This document shows positions 54,510 through 64,000 of a DNA stretch of 64,000 nt, piece after piece; the stretch's first letter is position 1; every line of letters starts with the position of its first letter. Source of the stretch: Pseudevernia furfuracea (lineage: Eukaryota; Ascomycota; Lecanoromycetes; Lecanorales; Parmeliaceae); assembly GCA_022315425.1 (NCBI GenBank), contig JAIUPT010000021.1, forward strand, positions 1,178,001 to 1,242,000, written 5' to 3'. Below the pieces are notes generated by a model. The model was not told where the DNA came from. It worked only from the letters and a program-made list of their open reading frames with translations, and did no database searches. The position numbers and the translations under genes were made by a program.

Positions 54510-55807
54510 ATGATTTCCTCTCTTCTTGCTTTGTCTGCGCTCACGCTCGGAGCTTTGGCTCAGAACTCGAGTGGTCCAAGTGTCTTCACTAAGTATACAA
54601 TCTCTGCGCCTGGCATCAACGCAAGCTTCATACCTTACGGCGCCCGTCTCACAAACCTCTTCGTCCCAGACAAGAATGGAAACCCCCAAGATGTTGTTCT
54701 TGGCTATGACAGTGGCACTACTTACCTGAACGATACCGAAACAGATCACACATACTTTGGCGCAGTAGTCGGTCGCTATGCCAATCGCATCAAGAACGGC
54801 ACTTTCACTGTACAGTATGTGTATTCGAAATCCAGATTTCCTTTGTCGGATCATACTTTGGGTCTTGAGATATGTCTTGGGAGTCTACAGCCTCGAAACC
54901 TGTTCCAAGGCCCCTCAAATAAGCAGAGCTGACTATGAATTTGTAATTCAGAGGCGTCACCTCCCACATTCCGGAGAATGAGCATGGCGGAGAAGATACG
55001 CTACACGGCGGCAATGTGGGATACGACCAGAGAAATTGGACCGTCGTTTCGAGCAGTACAAGCTCGATCACCTTTTCGCTTCTCGACCAAGGATATGAAG
55101 GCTTTCCTGGGACCGTCATCACGTACGCGACATATACAGTATCTTCTGGTCCGACCTGGACTTCCAGACTCGTGTCAATACCTCTCGACGAACCAACTCC
55201 CATCATGCTTGCCAATCACGTCTACTGGAACCTCGACGCTTTCTCCAACCCATTGGACCTGACAATCTTGAACAACACACTCCACATGCCCTACTCTGCG
55301 CGCTATGTGCAGATCGACAACATCGAGGTACCTAATGGCACGATCGGCATCGTCGATGGTTCCTCTCTCGATTTCACCTCTCCAAAACAAATTGGAAGAG
55401 ACATCCTCAATGCAATCGATGACTGTGGATTCAACTGCACAGGCTACGACAATGCCTTCATCCTTGACCGCCCCCGGTACTCTGCGCCAGAAGCTACAGA
55501 TATCAGCGTCCTCACGATGTACTCCAACGTCACTGGAATTCAGCTGGATGTCTATACCAACCAGCAGAGTCTGCAGCTCTATGCATGTGACAATTTCAAC
55601 CCCACCATCCCTGTCAAGATGTCCCAGCAGCATGGGAATAGTACCTCGTATGTGCCGAAATTCGGGTGTCTGGTGATTGAAACCCAGCAATGGATTGACG
55701 GCATAAACAATCCGCAATGGGGACAAGACCAATACCAGATCTACACCCCCACGACTCAGCCAGCTATAAATTTCGCGCAGTACGACTTCAGTATTGTGGG
55801 ATCGTGA
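54510..55807 (+). CDS. Secreted aldose 1-epimerase (galactose mutarotase family)
   Basis: Two exons, 54510-54814 and 54952-55807, flank a 137-nt intron (GTATGT...TTCAG, branch CTGAC), giving 386 residues. The first 18 residues (MISSLLALSALTLGALAQ) are a signal peptide, so the enzyme probably acts outside the cell or on the wall. Family motifs: IPYGARLTNLFVPDKNGNPQ, FGAVVGRYANRIKNGTF, the join giving HIPENEHGGEDTLHGG with the conserved His, NHVYWNL with the second His, and FGCLVIETQQW carrying the likely catalytic Glu. Several NxT/S sites fit secretion. Aldose 1-epimerases interconvert alpha and beta anomers of sugars; the exact sugar is not readable. The intron is longer than its neighbours' but joins the conserved parts exactly. 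Confidence 0.92.
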
Positions 55808-56080
55808 GAGAGCCTGGAGTGGGGAATGCTGAGACACACGAGCATGCAAATAGACTGTTAGTATATGTAATAGATGTTTTCTACCTCTGCCACAAAGGTC
55901 GGCTGTCGCTCTAGTGCAACTAGCGTATGCAAACTCTATGTCGTTTCATTTTACCTCGCCCACTTTAGATAGGCGGCGGCTTCACCAACAGTTATAGTTT
56001 GATTGCGAAAGTCAGCAAAGTCTTGAAGGACACTGATGGTGTCTAGTCTTACCGTCTTCTAGTAGTTTCAGCTACTCATC

Positions 56081-56566
56081 ATGACATCGTACGTAGTCAG
56101 AGAGGCAACCACTCGGAACGAATTCGATGCTCTCATTGATGTGGTATGGAAAGCCAACTACGATCCCTACGAGCCAGCATTTTCAGCATTTTTTCCTATA
56201 TTTGGTCCCACAGCCGACCCGAAGTCGGGGGAAATTGTTGGCTGTATAGTACCGAGTGGGCCATCTACGAAAACGAATCCTTATGCCAATGGTGCCCCAG
56301 ACACGGAAGCCACTTGGTGGCCCGAAGGCAGCGAAGGACGAGCGTTTTCTACAGAATTGATTCGACAGATCTATGCACCTGGACTCCAATGGATGAAATG
56401 GCCGCATTTAGGTGAGCAAAACCCCTAGATTGGTTCCCATCAAACCACAACGAGATCCACCAGTCTCGTATAGCCTTGTTATTGGACCGCTGTTCACCCC
56501 AAATATCGACGTCTCGGCATTGGAAAGAGCCTCATGAGCTGGGGCGTTGACAAAGCCCGAGACTGA
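56081..56566 (+). pseudogene. Truncated GNAT acetyltransferase pseudogene
   Basis: Starts MTSYVVREATTRNEFDALID, typical of a fungal GNAT subfamily. The part between FFPIFGPTADP and SGEIVGC is shorter than in the family. Around 56245-56285 two small insertions shift the frame and shift it back (another frame reads TEWAIYENE). After WMKWPHLG a donor-like GTGAGC is followed, in another frame, by AVHPKYRRLGIGKSLMSWGV, the acetyl-CoA-binding motif A region, which ends in TGA at 56564. The C terminus is absent and a T10 run begins at 56571. The sum of lesions indicates a dead gene, although the first 348 bp remain open. Confidence 0.65.
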
Positions 56567-56998
56567 GGCCTTTTTTTTTTCCTTCTTCTAATTTTGCGTA
56601 AAAAAATTGTAGAACTACAACTTCCTTTAGTATAATACTTTTATAGAGTACGGAGTACTATAAAGAGAAATTCAAAATCAATTTAGAGAATACTTTAGAA
56701 TACTTTGGGGGACACTTTAGGGGGCCGTTTAGAGAGCATATTAAGGGGCACTTTCGGGGAGTACTCTCGAAGTACGATATGAAAGGGCCCACCCAGCATA
56801 GCGCGAGACCGCCTGGGGTTAAGATATCGGACTTAAGCGCGGGACTAGCGCCTGCTTTGTTTACTATTTCTTAGGGCTGCGAACTTCTTGAACACGCCTA
56901 CTTGTACAATACAAACAACGAGTGTGTGTATGTTTGTGTGGCTTTATGAGATACTTTAGGGAGTATCCAGTGCTAATTGAAGGACTGTCATCGAAAAA
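56567..56998. repeat. AT-rich tract with repeated ACTTTAG-type motifs
   Basis: After T10 (56571-56580) the DNA is AT-rich to about 56710, followed by recurring ACTTTAG, ACTTTGGGGG and ACTTTCGGGG motifs up to 56770. It lies directly at the broken end of the GNAT pseudogene and before the AT-hook gene, and may be an old inserted element. No coding frame. Confidence 0.4.
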
Positions 56999-59900
56999 AT
57001 GGCGCCCACCATGCTCTCTTCACCCGATCCACTTGGCATGTCGAATGGGAACATCCCCAGCCATTCACCAAAGAAAGCAGGCCGCCGACCTTCAATCAAC
57101 CCTCGAGAGGCCTTGACTGAAGCATCGGGTAACGCATATATTCAAGAGTTTTACATCAATACCCCACCAAATCCTAGGCGGAATGCCTCGCCCACAAAGT
57201 CGCCGAGGCAAACAACACAGTCTACAAGTCCATGGCGGATCCGCCTTACAGTGCAAACTGAGCAAGTCGATGAGATGCGGAGATCGAAAAATTCCCCTGT
57301 GAAACGCCTAGCAGAGCGAACCACTACCATTACGGTGCCTTTGAAAGGCGGCGACGATACACCACCAGCGGTTGAAAAGAAAGGTAGAGGCCGGCCGAGG
57401 AAGTCCCTTGATAGTCCAGTGAAGAGGACGGGTACCCCAAAGCCAAAGGCAGGAGGAAGACGAAAGACTATGCCTGAGTCTCCGAAGAAGCAAGAGATGG
57501 ATGCACACAGTGAGACGGCCGCACAGCCTAAAAAGCCCCGGGGAAGGCCAAGAAAGAGTATGGAGCCCAAGGATATGGAGCCCAGCCTCGGTCTATCACA
57601 AAAGAATGAGCTTGATGTGTGGTTGGGATCATCATTGGTTGGTGGAGAAGAAACGGCTGAGATGAAGCCAAAAACTACACGGACGAGAAGTAGGGGAAGG
57701 AGACAGGAGATCACACCTATAAAAATTGCTGTAGATTCGGATATTGAAAGCCAGTCTAGCTCAGCAGGAATCGCTGGAGATGCTCCCAAAGAGCTGGCGT
57801 GGACACTCGGAAATCGACACGATAAGAGCGATCCAATGGAGCGGGAATCATCTCAACCGCATGAGACACCAACACTGCAGATGGAGCAGAGCTTAACTTC
57901 TGGAATGTCTCGGGAAGAGTCAAACATTGGACAACAAGATGAAAACGAGTGGGGATCCATGATTCATCGCGACACTCGCTCGCCTAGCCCACATAGGGAC
58001 GACGCTCAGGATCAAACAGATTTCGATCCGACTGGTCAGCACCAAGAATATGACTCCATACTCGAGAGTGAGGGCTTTAGTATGGTGTCTGTATCGTCGC
58101 TACCATCCGTGAGCGAAAATTCTGTCAGTCGCCCGCAGCAGTACGGAAGCCTCCATGAGCATACTCCGACCATTACATCCTCACCATCAGTCCCACCTTC
58201 ACCCGAAACTGCCAAGACTCAGTCTTCGCCACGTCAACTGGAGATTCCGTCAGATGGGACACCAAAACTTGCAAAAGTTGTTCGTGCAGGTATCGCACTC
58301 CAAGGAGTGCTGAGCCCCAAGGATCGAAGCCGGAAGCTGGGTTCGCCATTCCAAGAGTCTCGGAAGCCGTCTCCGTTCTTGACAGTAGAGAAGCCACCAC
58401 CTCAGCGCGAACTCTCGCGTCACGTGCCAAGGGATAAATCGCCAGAAGAGCGTTCAGACAATCTATTTAGAGGCTTTGGTATAGGCACGAGGAGGGAATT
58501 GAAAGCTGGCCTTAGACTTGGGGAGGAACTTGCAAAGAGACAGCGGCAAACTTCACAGAAATCTAGTTCAGGCCCGAAGGAAGGAGATGTCTTTCAGCCA
58601 GAAAGTAACCCCAATTACCCTCAACTGCCTGCCTCTGGTTCCAAAGAGGGTTACAGTCTGAAGCCTCCTGGATCCGAAAAGCAAGTCGATTATCCTCTGC
58701 TCTCGAATAATCAGTTACCCAGCCCAGAGAGAAGTTTGGTAGAGGAGGACGAAGACCGTATGAGCTGGAAAGCTGACACTCCGATCAAACAAGAAAAGCC
58801 CGCATCGACGAGCGCACAGGTTCTGGTGAGTGACGAGTCAATAGAGCCAAACGCCTCTCCCATCGATTACACAATGATAGCAAGAAAAGAAGAGTGGCAG
58901 CGAGAGAGGGAGGCTGTAAGCAGGCAGATCGAGATGGCCAATATGAGCCAGGTCATCATCATCAATAGCGATGATGAGGAAGATGATGAACAAGATCCGG
59001 AGGACGGTGTAGCTGACAGTGATATCTGGCAAGCAGAAGCGCAATCTGCAGATCAGTCAAGAGAGCGGACGCCCGAGGCAGTTCATATCTTGCTGCAGCC
59101 GGAGGTTCTCAAGCCCCGTAGGAGCAAACTACCGAGCCCTTGGAGGCGCAACAGCCAAGTCATCTACAGCGATGAAGTGGAGCCAACAGACTCGGACCTA
59201 TTTTGGCAGCCGGATCAGTCACAGGCAAGAGCTTCGACGAGACGAAATGCTAGGAAGGGCCAACTTCGAGATCACTCGGACATATCAGCAGACTCCGTTC
59301 TCGATATTTCGCTGGAGAATTCTAGGAAGGCTGAAGCACAAATCCAACTAGAAGCATTAAAGAGTTGGCCTGCTGAGGGCTCGCTTCTTAGTAATGACGA
59401 AGATAACACCACAGTAGCGCCTGCGGAACACACTCTGGACCACGGCTCCATTGACCAGACAACAAAGTCTCCGGTCGTCTTAACGCCTAGTGAAAATCAT
59501 ACTGTGCCAGAGTTTCCACCCAGTTTAAGGGAAGCATCCATGAAAGATGTCATAGAGGTCTCGGAGAAGATTACAACTCTGAAAGTCACAGAAGGCACGT
59601 TGGTTGAGCCCATCTCGCGGACCTCAAGGGGTAGCAAAGCTGCCATCGACCCACGTCTACTCCAAAAGAAGACACGCCCATCAAGCGTCTCTAACCAACC
59701 TATCCGACCTATCAAACCTTTGCAACCCCCACAGACTTCAACTTCTTGGCTCTCTCGCCTCACTGCCCCTATCTGGTCTGTCTTCGCGCCAGCCGCTTCC
59801 CTCTCGCCCGCAGCAACAAAGGAAGACATCCTGTGCTCTTCTCCGTATGAACCTCTCTGCCAGCTTACACCCTGGGAAGAATGCCATTTCCGCGCTCTCG

Positions 59901-60337
59901 GTCCCCTATACTACGGCTCGCTCCTCTACGGAGCCCACCTTTTCCCTTTTAACCCACGCTCTCCATCTGCACGCTACTGCGGAGCGTATGTCACTACCAA
60001 ACTTGGCTGGTCTCGAAAGATAACGCCAGAGGATTGTGGCATTACCGATGCCTTCATGGTCTTGTTGGATGAGCGTGGCTTTGCCCTGGGTGAGCCGGGA
60101 GCGCGGTGGATTGATGAGGGAATGATCATCGCCATGTGCGTGGCGCTTTGGGTGGGTATGGTCAAGAGAGGGGAGATTGAAGCCGATAGGTCGAAGGGGG
60201 AGAGGGTTGGATTGAGGGACCAGGGTGATAGAAAGTGGACGAAGGATGATATCGATTGGGCGAGCAATGAGAGTGCGTATTTTGAGCGGAAGAGGAGAGA
60301 GTTCGATGGGTTACCTAGTTGGAAGAACAAGGCTTGA
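56999..60337 (+). CDS. AT-hook DNA-binding protein with conserved C-terminal domain
   Basis: Single exon, 1112 residues. Two canonical AT hooks (KKGRGRPRKS near 127-136 and KKPRGRPRKS near 178-187) and a weaker KAGRRPS near 26 indicate binding to the minor groove of AT-rich DNA in the nucleus. The middle is long, polar and disordered with many SP/TP sites. Near 650 the run SQVIIINSDDEEDDEQ looks like a SUMO-interaction motif (hydrophobic core plus acidic flank). The last 180 residues are ordered: LTPWEECHFRALGPLYYGSL, ARYCGAYVTTKLGWSRKITP, DCGITDAFMVLLDERGFALG and a final basic segment. I recognise the layout from uncharacterised ascomycete AT-hook proteins; the C-terminal domain has no function I can name. 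Confidence 0.85.
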   Translation: MAPTMLSSPDPLGMSNGNIPSHSPKKAGRRPSINPREALTEASGNAYIQEFYINTPPNPRRNASPTKSPRQTTQSTSPWRIRLTVQTEQVDEMRRSKNSPVKRLAERTTTITVPLKGGDDTPPAVEKKGRGRPRKSLDSPVKRTGTPKPKAGGRRKTMPESPKKQEMDAHSETAAQPKKPRGRPRKSMEPKDMEPSLGLSQKNELDVWLGSSLVGGEETAEMKPKTTRTRSRGRRQEITPIKIAVDSDIESQSSSAGIAGDAPKELAWTLGNRHDKSDPMERESSQPHETPTLQMEQSLTSGMSREESNIGQQDENEWGSMIHRDTRSPSPHRDDAQDQTDFDPTGQHQEYDSILESEGFSMVSVSSLPSVSENSVSRPQQYGSLHEHTPTITSSPSVPPSPETAKTQSSPRQLEIPSDGTPKLAKVVRAGIALQGVLSPKDRSRKLGSPFQESRKPSPFLTVEKPPPQRELSRHVPRDKSPEERSDNLFRGFGIGTRRELKAGLRLGEELAKRQRQTSQKSSSGPKEGDVFQPESNPNYPQLPASGSKEGYSLKPPGSEKQVDYPLLSNNQLPSPERSLVEEDEDRMSWKADTPIKQEKPASTSAQVLVSDESIEPNASPIDYTMIARKEEWQREREAVSRQIEMANMSQVIIINSDDEEDDEQDPEDGVADSDIWQAEAQSADQSRERTPEAVHILLQPEVLKPRRSKLPSPWRRNSQVIYSDEVEPTDSDLFWQPDQSQARASTRRNARKGQLRDHSDISADSVLDISLENSRKAEAQIQLEALKSWPAEGSLLSNDEDNTTVAPAEHTLDHGSIDQTTKSPVVLTPSENHTVPEFPPSLREASMKDVIEVSEKITTLKVTEGTLVEPISRTSRGSKAAIDPRLLQKKTRPSSVSNQPIRPIKPLQPPQTSTSWLSRLTAPIWSVFAPAASLSPAATKEDILCSSPYEPLCQLTPWEECHFRALGPLYYGSLLYGAHLFPFNPRSPSARYCGAYVTTKLGWSRKITPEDCGITDAFMVLLDERGFALGEPGARWIDEGMIIAMCVALWVGMVKRGEIEADRSKGERVGLRDQGDRKWTKDDIDWASNESAYFERKRREFDGLPSWKNKA

Positions 60338-60477
60338 TGCCTTGAAAGTTGTCGTCGGTCGGAGAAACTGGATACCATCGTGCCAGTAAGAGCGGTTAGA
60401 TCCTGTAGTCTGCATGCCAATGATGGCCTGATTCCAGCTCTTCCTACATGTGAGAACGTGAAATTCCTAAATGCAGC

Positions 60478-61461
60478 TCAATCCATATAGATCTCATCTC
60501 TTAACCTCCTTAGAAACCCCGGCCCAGCTCCACTGCTACTCGTCTCCACTCCTCTAACGGCACTTCCTTCCCTCTTCTCCAACCTAGGCCTACCACCAAC
60601 TTTCCCCCTTCCTTCCCTATCTTCAACAACAGCCTCCAACCCATCGACCCACTTTCCCCTCGCCCTCTCCTCACTCGTACCTTTCCATATCTCGCACACA
60701 TCCCTCAGTTCCTGTACTCTCGCTTTGGCCGCTGCCATATCCCCTCGCTCCAGCATCTCCACCACCTCCTGTTTCAACCTAGCCAGCGCAGCCTGACCCT
60801 TGGACTCGAGGTCCGGATCTAGATTCGGGGCAGAGACGGAAATGAGAGAGGAGGTCGTCGTCGTCGTCAGTGACGGCGGCATCGGGAACGACAAGGCGAG
60901 GTTGAAGCGCTGGATCACGGTCTGCAAGGACGAGCGGACTCGCCGCAGGGTCCGCAGGTGGGGGAGGGCTTCGGGTTCCTTCAGCGACGCATCGGCTGGC
61001 AGGGCGGGTTTGCGCGCCGCGTCTGGCGATGCCGGTTGGCTGCCATGTCTGGGCCGCGCGGGTGACGAGGGAAGGTCGGTCGTCGACGGGGATGCCGTGG
61101 CTAGGCCTTGGGGCACGAAGCCCCGGATCGCGTCGTCCAAGTCCCCTCGGGATGAGAGCGAGTCGGCGAGTGATAGGGCTTCTCCGCGGAGGAGTTCCAC
61201 TTCGTAGGCGAGCCGCGAGCTGGTGCGGAGGATGTCGTCGGTGAGGTTCGTGAGGGTTGTGGAAAGGCGGGTTGTTTGGGCGGCGAGGGCTGAGACTTGG
61301 GCTTGGGTTTCGGTGGCTAGGGTTGAGAGGGGTCGGGTGGGCTTTGAGGTGGTGGTGGGGAGGGCGTCGTTGAGGTAGGCGGTTGGGGAGAAGGTGGGTG
61401 AGAGGAATGGGTGGAGGAGGGGGTCGGTAACGTGAGAGTTAGGAGGCCAGGAAGATTGCAT
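60478..61461 (-). CDS. COG7: COG7-like subunit of the conserved oligomeric Golgi complex
   Basis: Single exon, 327 residues from the ATG at 61461 (MQSSWPPNSHVTDPLLHPFL); the frame is open further upstream but unlike the family. The N terminus with FLSPTFSPTAYLNDAL and the heptad-like region following it (TRPLSTLATETQAQVSALAA ... TRLSTTLTNLTDDILRTSSR) resemble fungal COG7, a small tethering subunit for retrograde vesicles at the Golgi. The middle is Ser/Pro-rich and the C-terminal part helical (AALARLKQEVVEMLERGDMA, AKARVQELRDVCEIWKGT). Fungal COG7 is much shorter than the animal protein, so the length fits. Assignment rests on recalled similarity; an unrelated coiled-coil protein is possible. 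Convergent with the AT-hook gene, 140 bp apart. Confidence 0.65.
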   Translation of the reverse strand: MQSSWPPNSHVTDPLLHPFLSPTFSPTAYLNDALPTTTSKPTRPLSTLATETQAQVSALAAQTTRLSTTLTNLTDDILRTSSRLAYEVELLRGEALSLADSLSSRGDLDDAIRGFVPQGLATASPSTTDLPSSPARPRHGSQPASPDAARKPALPADASLKEPEALPHLRTLRRVRSSLQTVIQRFNLALSFPMPPSLTTTTTSSLISVSAPNLDPDLESKGQAALARLKQEVVEMLERGDMAAAKARVQELRDVCEIWKGTSEERARGKWVDGLEAVVEDREGRGKVGGRPRLEKREGSAVRGVETSSSGAGPGFLRRLRDEIYMD

Positions 61462-62065
61462 TGCGAGAGCTCGTTTCTGGGCTGAAATTGTCGGTATGGT
61501 GAGAGTGTCTTTCCATCCGATACCCTGTATGTAGTGCTGTAGCCGGAGATTTTGACGACTGTCCCACTTTTTGATAGGGCTGGATTGACGTGCCTGGGCT
61601 ATCTTAGCTACCGGAGCTAAGATAACGATCATCCAGGATTCCGGGGTTGAGTTCTAGCGTTCTAAGGCAGGCGCAGCCTTGTGCAAGCTGGGCTTGTTGC
61701 CTGACACCTGAGAAGAACTCACTCTTCTGGCGCCAATACGCACAGAATACCAAACAATAGGTCTTCTCTATTTAATAACTAGTTTCTAGATTCCTTCTTG
61801 CATTGCATAACTGAACTAGAAATTTCCTTACAACGCTAAAGTCTCTTGATTGCCAAGCAGGTCAACGGCAAGAAGCATTGGAAGACTTACATCTCCTTGA
61901 CACATCACGTCCCACAATACTCAGTCTTCAATTTAATCGCAACATTCCCATCCTCACTAGACTTTCTCGGTCGTTGCCTTTTCTAGACCCTATCTCTCAA
62001 TCCTTTTTTCCACATCTTAGCGTTTGTGGAAGGTCACACAACCAATACGCTCTCCTACTGCCGCC
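61462..62065. promoter_or_regulatory. Divergent COG7-like / PARP-UBC gene promoter region
   Basis: About 600 bp between outward-facing starts. The last 150 bp before 62066 are CT-rich, as in many fungal promoters or 5' UTRs. No specific site identified. Confidence 0.4.
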
Positions 62066-64000
62066 ATGCCTCGTAAGGCCTTTGTTGCTGACCTGCAGGA
62101 GGCCATCAAGACCTTCGAGCGAATTAATGTATCACGTCTGAAAGCAGGGGAGGAAGATGGCATGATCAAGTTCCTCTATCACATAAGTGATGGAGATACT
62201 ACAGAAATCACAGTCATGGTTTCGGGTAAGTGAACTCCCCTTGTTGTCTAAACACGGTGATACCAGCATCCAACATCTTGGAATGAAGTGTACAACAAGG
62301 AAGATGTTATTTGACGGGGTTCACTGATTACGGTAACAGATCTTGGAGAGTACCCCGAATCACATATGTACATGATTTACACCAATTCAGAGAGTATTCT
62401 TCCGTCAATCCTCTCGGCGTTAGACGACATGAGCAAGTGCCCTGGCATGAAAGTCTCGGACATGATGGCCAAGGTTGTAAAGACTCTCGACAAAGCAACC
62501 GCGGGCTCCAGACATAATCCCGTCGACATTGACGATGGTGATCCTATGCAGATCGACTCCGACCTTGAGCCCGAAGATTCTGACGAGCCAAACGATTACG
62601 ACAGCGACGCCGGGGCCTGGTCTCCAAAATCACCAAAGCCCCACTCATCAAACAGTGCTCCGCAGTTGCGTCAGGGTGATCGTACGGATGTCCTGGCTTC
62701 GAATGCTAGAATCCGCAAGGATCTTCGTATCGCGAAAGAAGCTGGCTTTCGAGTTTGCTACCTCGGTAACTTGCTCAATAATGGCCAAGACGGGTTCGTG
62801 ACTATTTCGTGCCGCGTTGCCAAGCTCGGTATCTCAGATGAAGCTTTGCAGGCATGGCATCTGGAACCAAACCAGTACTTCATACTGCTCATACGATACA
62901 CTGACGGCTACAAGGATCTGGATCGACTTATCAGCCGGAGTGTGTCTCATGGAGTACAAATGCGCGTGGGCTTGAGCTCCAGATATAAGATTGCAATTGA
63001 TGAGGCCATCGCTGCCTTCACAGTTCTAGAAGACAAGAGCAAGTCTCGGAAGCTCATGACTACTCAAGCTTCTAGTGCGTCTAAGAAAGAAGGCTTGGGT
63101 CGTCTCTTCATCGGCAAGCCCCTTGACGATCTTTTGAACGATCGACTCATACCCTTGCTCAGGTATCGCAATGCAATGGGCTTTCACTGGGGCGGCGCCG
63201 AAGAATTCTTCAATGATCATCAAGGCCGGAATCTCGACGGACAAAATTCTATAGACGCAAAATACTGGGCCGAGGATCCTTCCAAGCATCTAGAGACGTT
63301 ACCAAAGCTCGTGACCCAGGACCATATGACTGGAAACCCGAAGGAGCGCTCATTTCCTCTGACGGCCATGCAATTCGCACTGCGTCACCTTGTCCGATGC
63401 ACAGAATTCTGCTTGGTTTGCAACAGCAAAGTCGAAGCCGACTTCGAAGCTCTAAAGCCCTATGTCTGCTCGAAACCGTTATGCTTGTACCAGTATATGA
63501 GCCTGGGTTTCGGACCGAGCATCGAACACGAAATCATAACGCAGCCTCATGTCGTCGATCTTCTAGTCAGCTTCTGTTACACGAGTGCCACTTATCGCAA
63601 GCTTCGATACCTCCCGACTGGTATGGCTCTTATGGTTCCAGCACCGTCGCTCGTGAGGGAGCGCCAAAACTTTATGCCTAGCTATGGATGGCGACATGCT
63701 CCAAACCCTATGACTGACGGTGTCAGTCTTCATCAGACTTCTAAGACGCCAAAAATTGTGCAAGAAGCTGTAACCCACAAAGCAAAATTCGATCGCCAGA
63801 AAATGGAGCTTCTATTTCCCCCTGGCGCCGCGCAAGTAGTGTATCCTGGCAGTTGGGTATCTTTTGTTGTTCCCTTGACTGAGGAACGCTATCATTGCAG
63901 AGTGACTGAAGTATTGCATCCAACGGTCAGACTAGCTGCACCAGTGGTTAGAGCTGCGAGGAAGACTGGAAAAGCTGACCAGCCGGCTGCTGTTGCTGTT
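62066..64000 (+). CDS. PARP/ubiquitin-conjugating (UBE2Q-like) domain protein, 5' part
   Basis: Exon 1 is 62066-62225, the intron 62226-62339 (114 nt, GTAAGT...AACAG), and exon 2 runs open to the window edge, giving 607 residues so far. The N terminus (MPRKAFVADLQEAIKTFERI) and the RWD-like part DLGEYPESHMYMIYTNSE lead to an acidic linker. Then comes a region with DGYKDLDRLISRS, and a block ALRHLVRCTEFCLVCNSKVE, FEALKPYVCSKPLCLYQYMS, LGFGPSIEHEI and VVDLLVSFCYTSA. That block is typical of PARP6/8-type proteins. In fungi this architecture continues with an ADP-ribosyltransferase domain and a ubiquitin-conjugating domain of UBE2Q type, which should lie beyond base 64000. Product name follows family knowledge; the catalytic parts are not visible here. 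Confidence 0.75.

Noticed and set aside
57151..57789. Minus-strand open frame of 212 codons
   Set aside because: Reverse shadow of the AT-hook protein, rich in Ser/Phe/Gly from reversed Lys/Arg/Pro codons.

Overview
The window reads as nuclear DNA of a filamentous ascomycete (Pezizomycotina). Coding regions are split by many short GT-AG introns (about 50-110 nt) with CTGAC/CTAAC-like branch sites. The gene content fits: a HeLo-domain protein, a kinase-ankyrin protein, small secreted cysteine-rich proteins, a wax-synthase-like terpenoid acetyltransferase, a DUF3435 recombinase relic, and fungal forms of core housekeeping genes. I cannot fix the class or species. Splice models were built by hand from frame, splice motifs and recalled family conservation, without transcript data.

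Left part (1-9.8 kb): the start of proteasome subunit RPN6 (minus, cut by the window edge) faces SOF1 (plus), whose start codon appears to sit alone in a 3-nt first coding exon. Next come a secreted cysteine-rich preproprotein with a tetra-arginine Kex2-like site, a polytopic membrane protein, and a second secreted cysteine-rich protein.

Accessory block (10.7-31 kb): a HeLo-domain pseudokinase and a UBA-kinase-ankyrin protein are divergently transcribed from about 1.2 kb of shared upstream DNA and look like an allorecognition or immunity-type pair. They are followed by relics of an amino-acid permease and a GMC oxidoreductase, an intact MBOAT/wax-synthase-like acetyltransferase, a 76-residue double zinc-ribbon protein, RNA polymerase III subunit RPC17, a secreted protein, and a decayed DUF3435 recombinase. 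A nearby diverged repeat pair shows C-to-T/G-to-A differences of the RIP kind.

Middle (31.6-37.4 kb): homoserine kinase THR1, a 1-kb repeat island with a tRNA-Lys-like relic, an inverted repeat and direct repeats, two convergent short-chain dehydrogenases, and a conserved unknown protein.

Housekeeping block (39.4-53 kb): RPL27 is divergent from a 2043-residue repeat/coiled-coil protein. SWP73 (SWI/SNF) converges on NOP58, and NOP58 is divergent from V-ATPase subunit d (VMA6). Several genes have very small exons or introns of length 3n without stops, which a naive ORF reading takes as coding.

Right end (53-64 kb): a ZNF830/CCDC16-like pseudogene, a secreted aldose 1-epimerase, a truncated GNAT pseudogene ending at a T-tract and AT-rich tract, an AT-hook protein, a COG7-like Golgi tether subunit, and the start of a large PARP/ubiquitin-conjugating-type protein that runs off the window.
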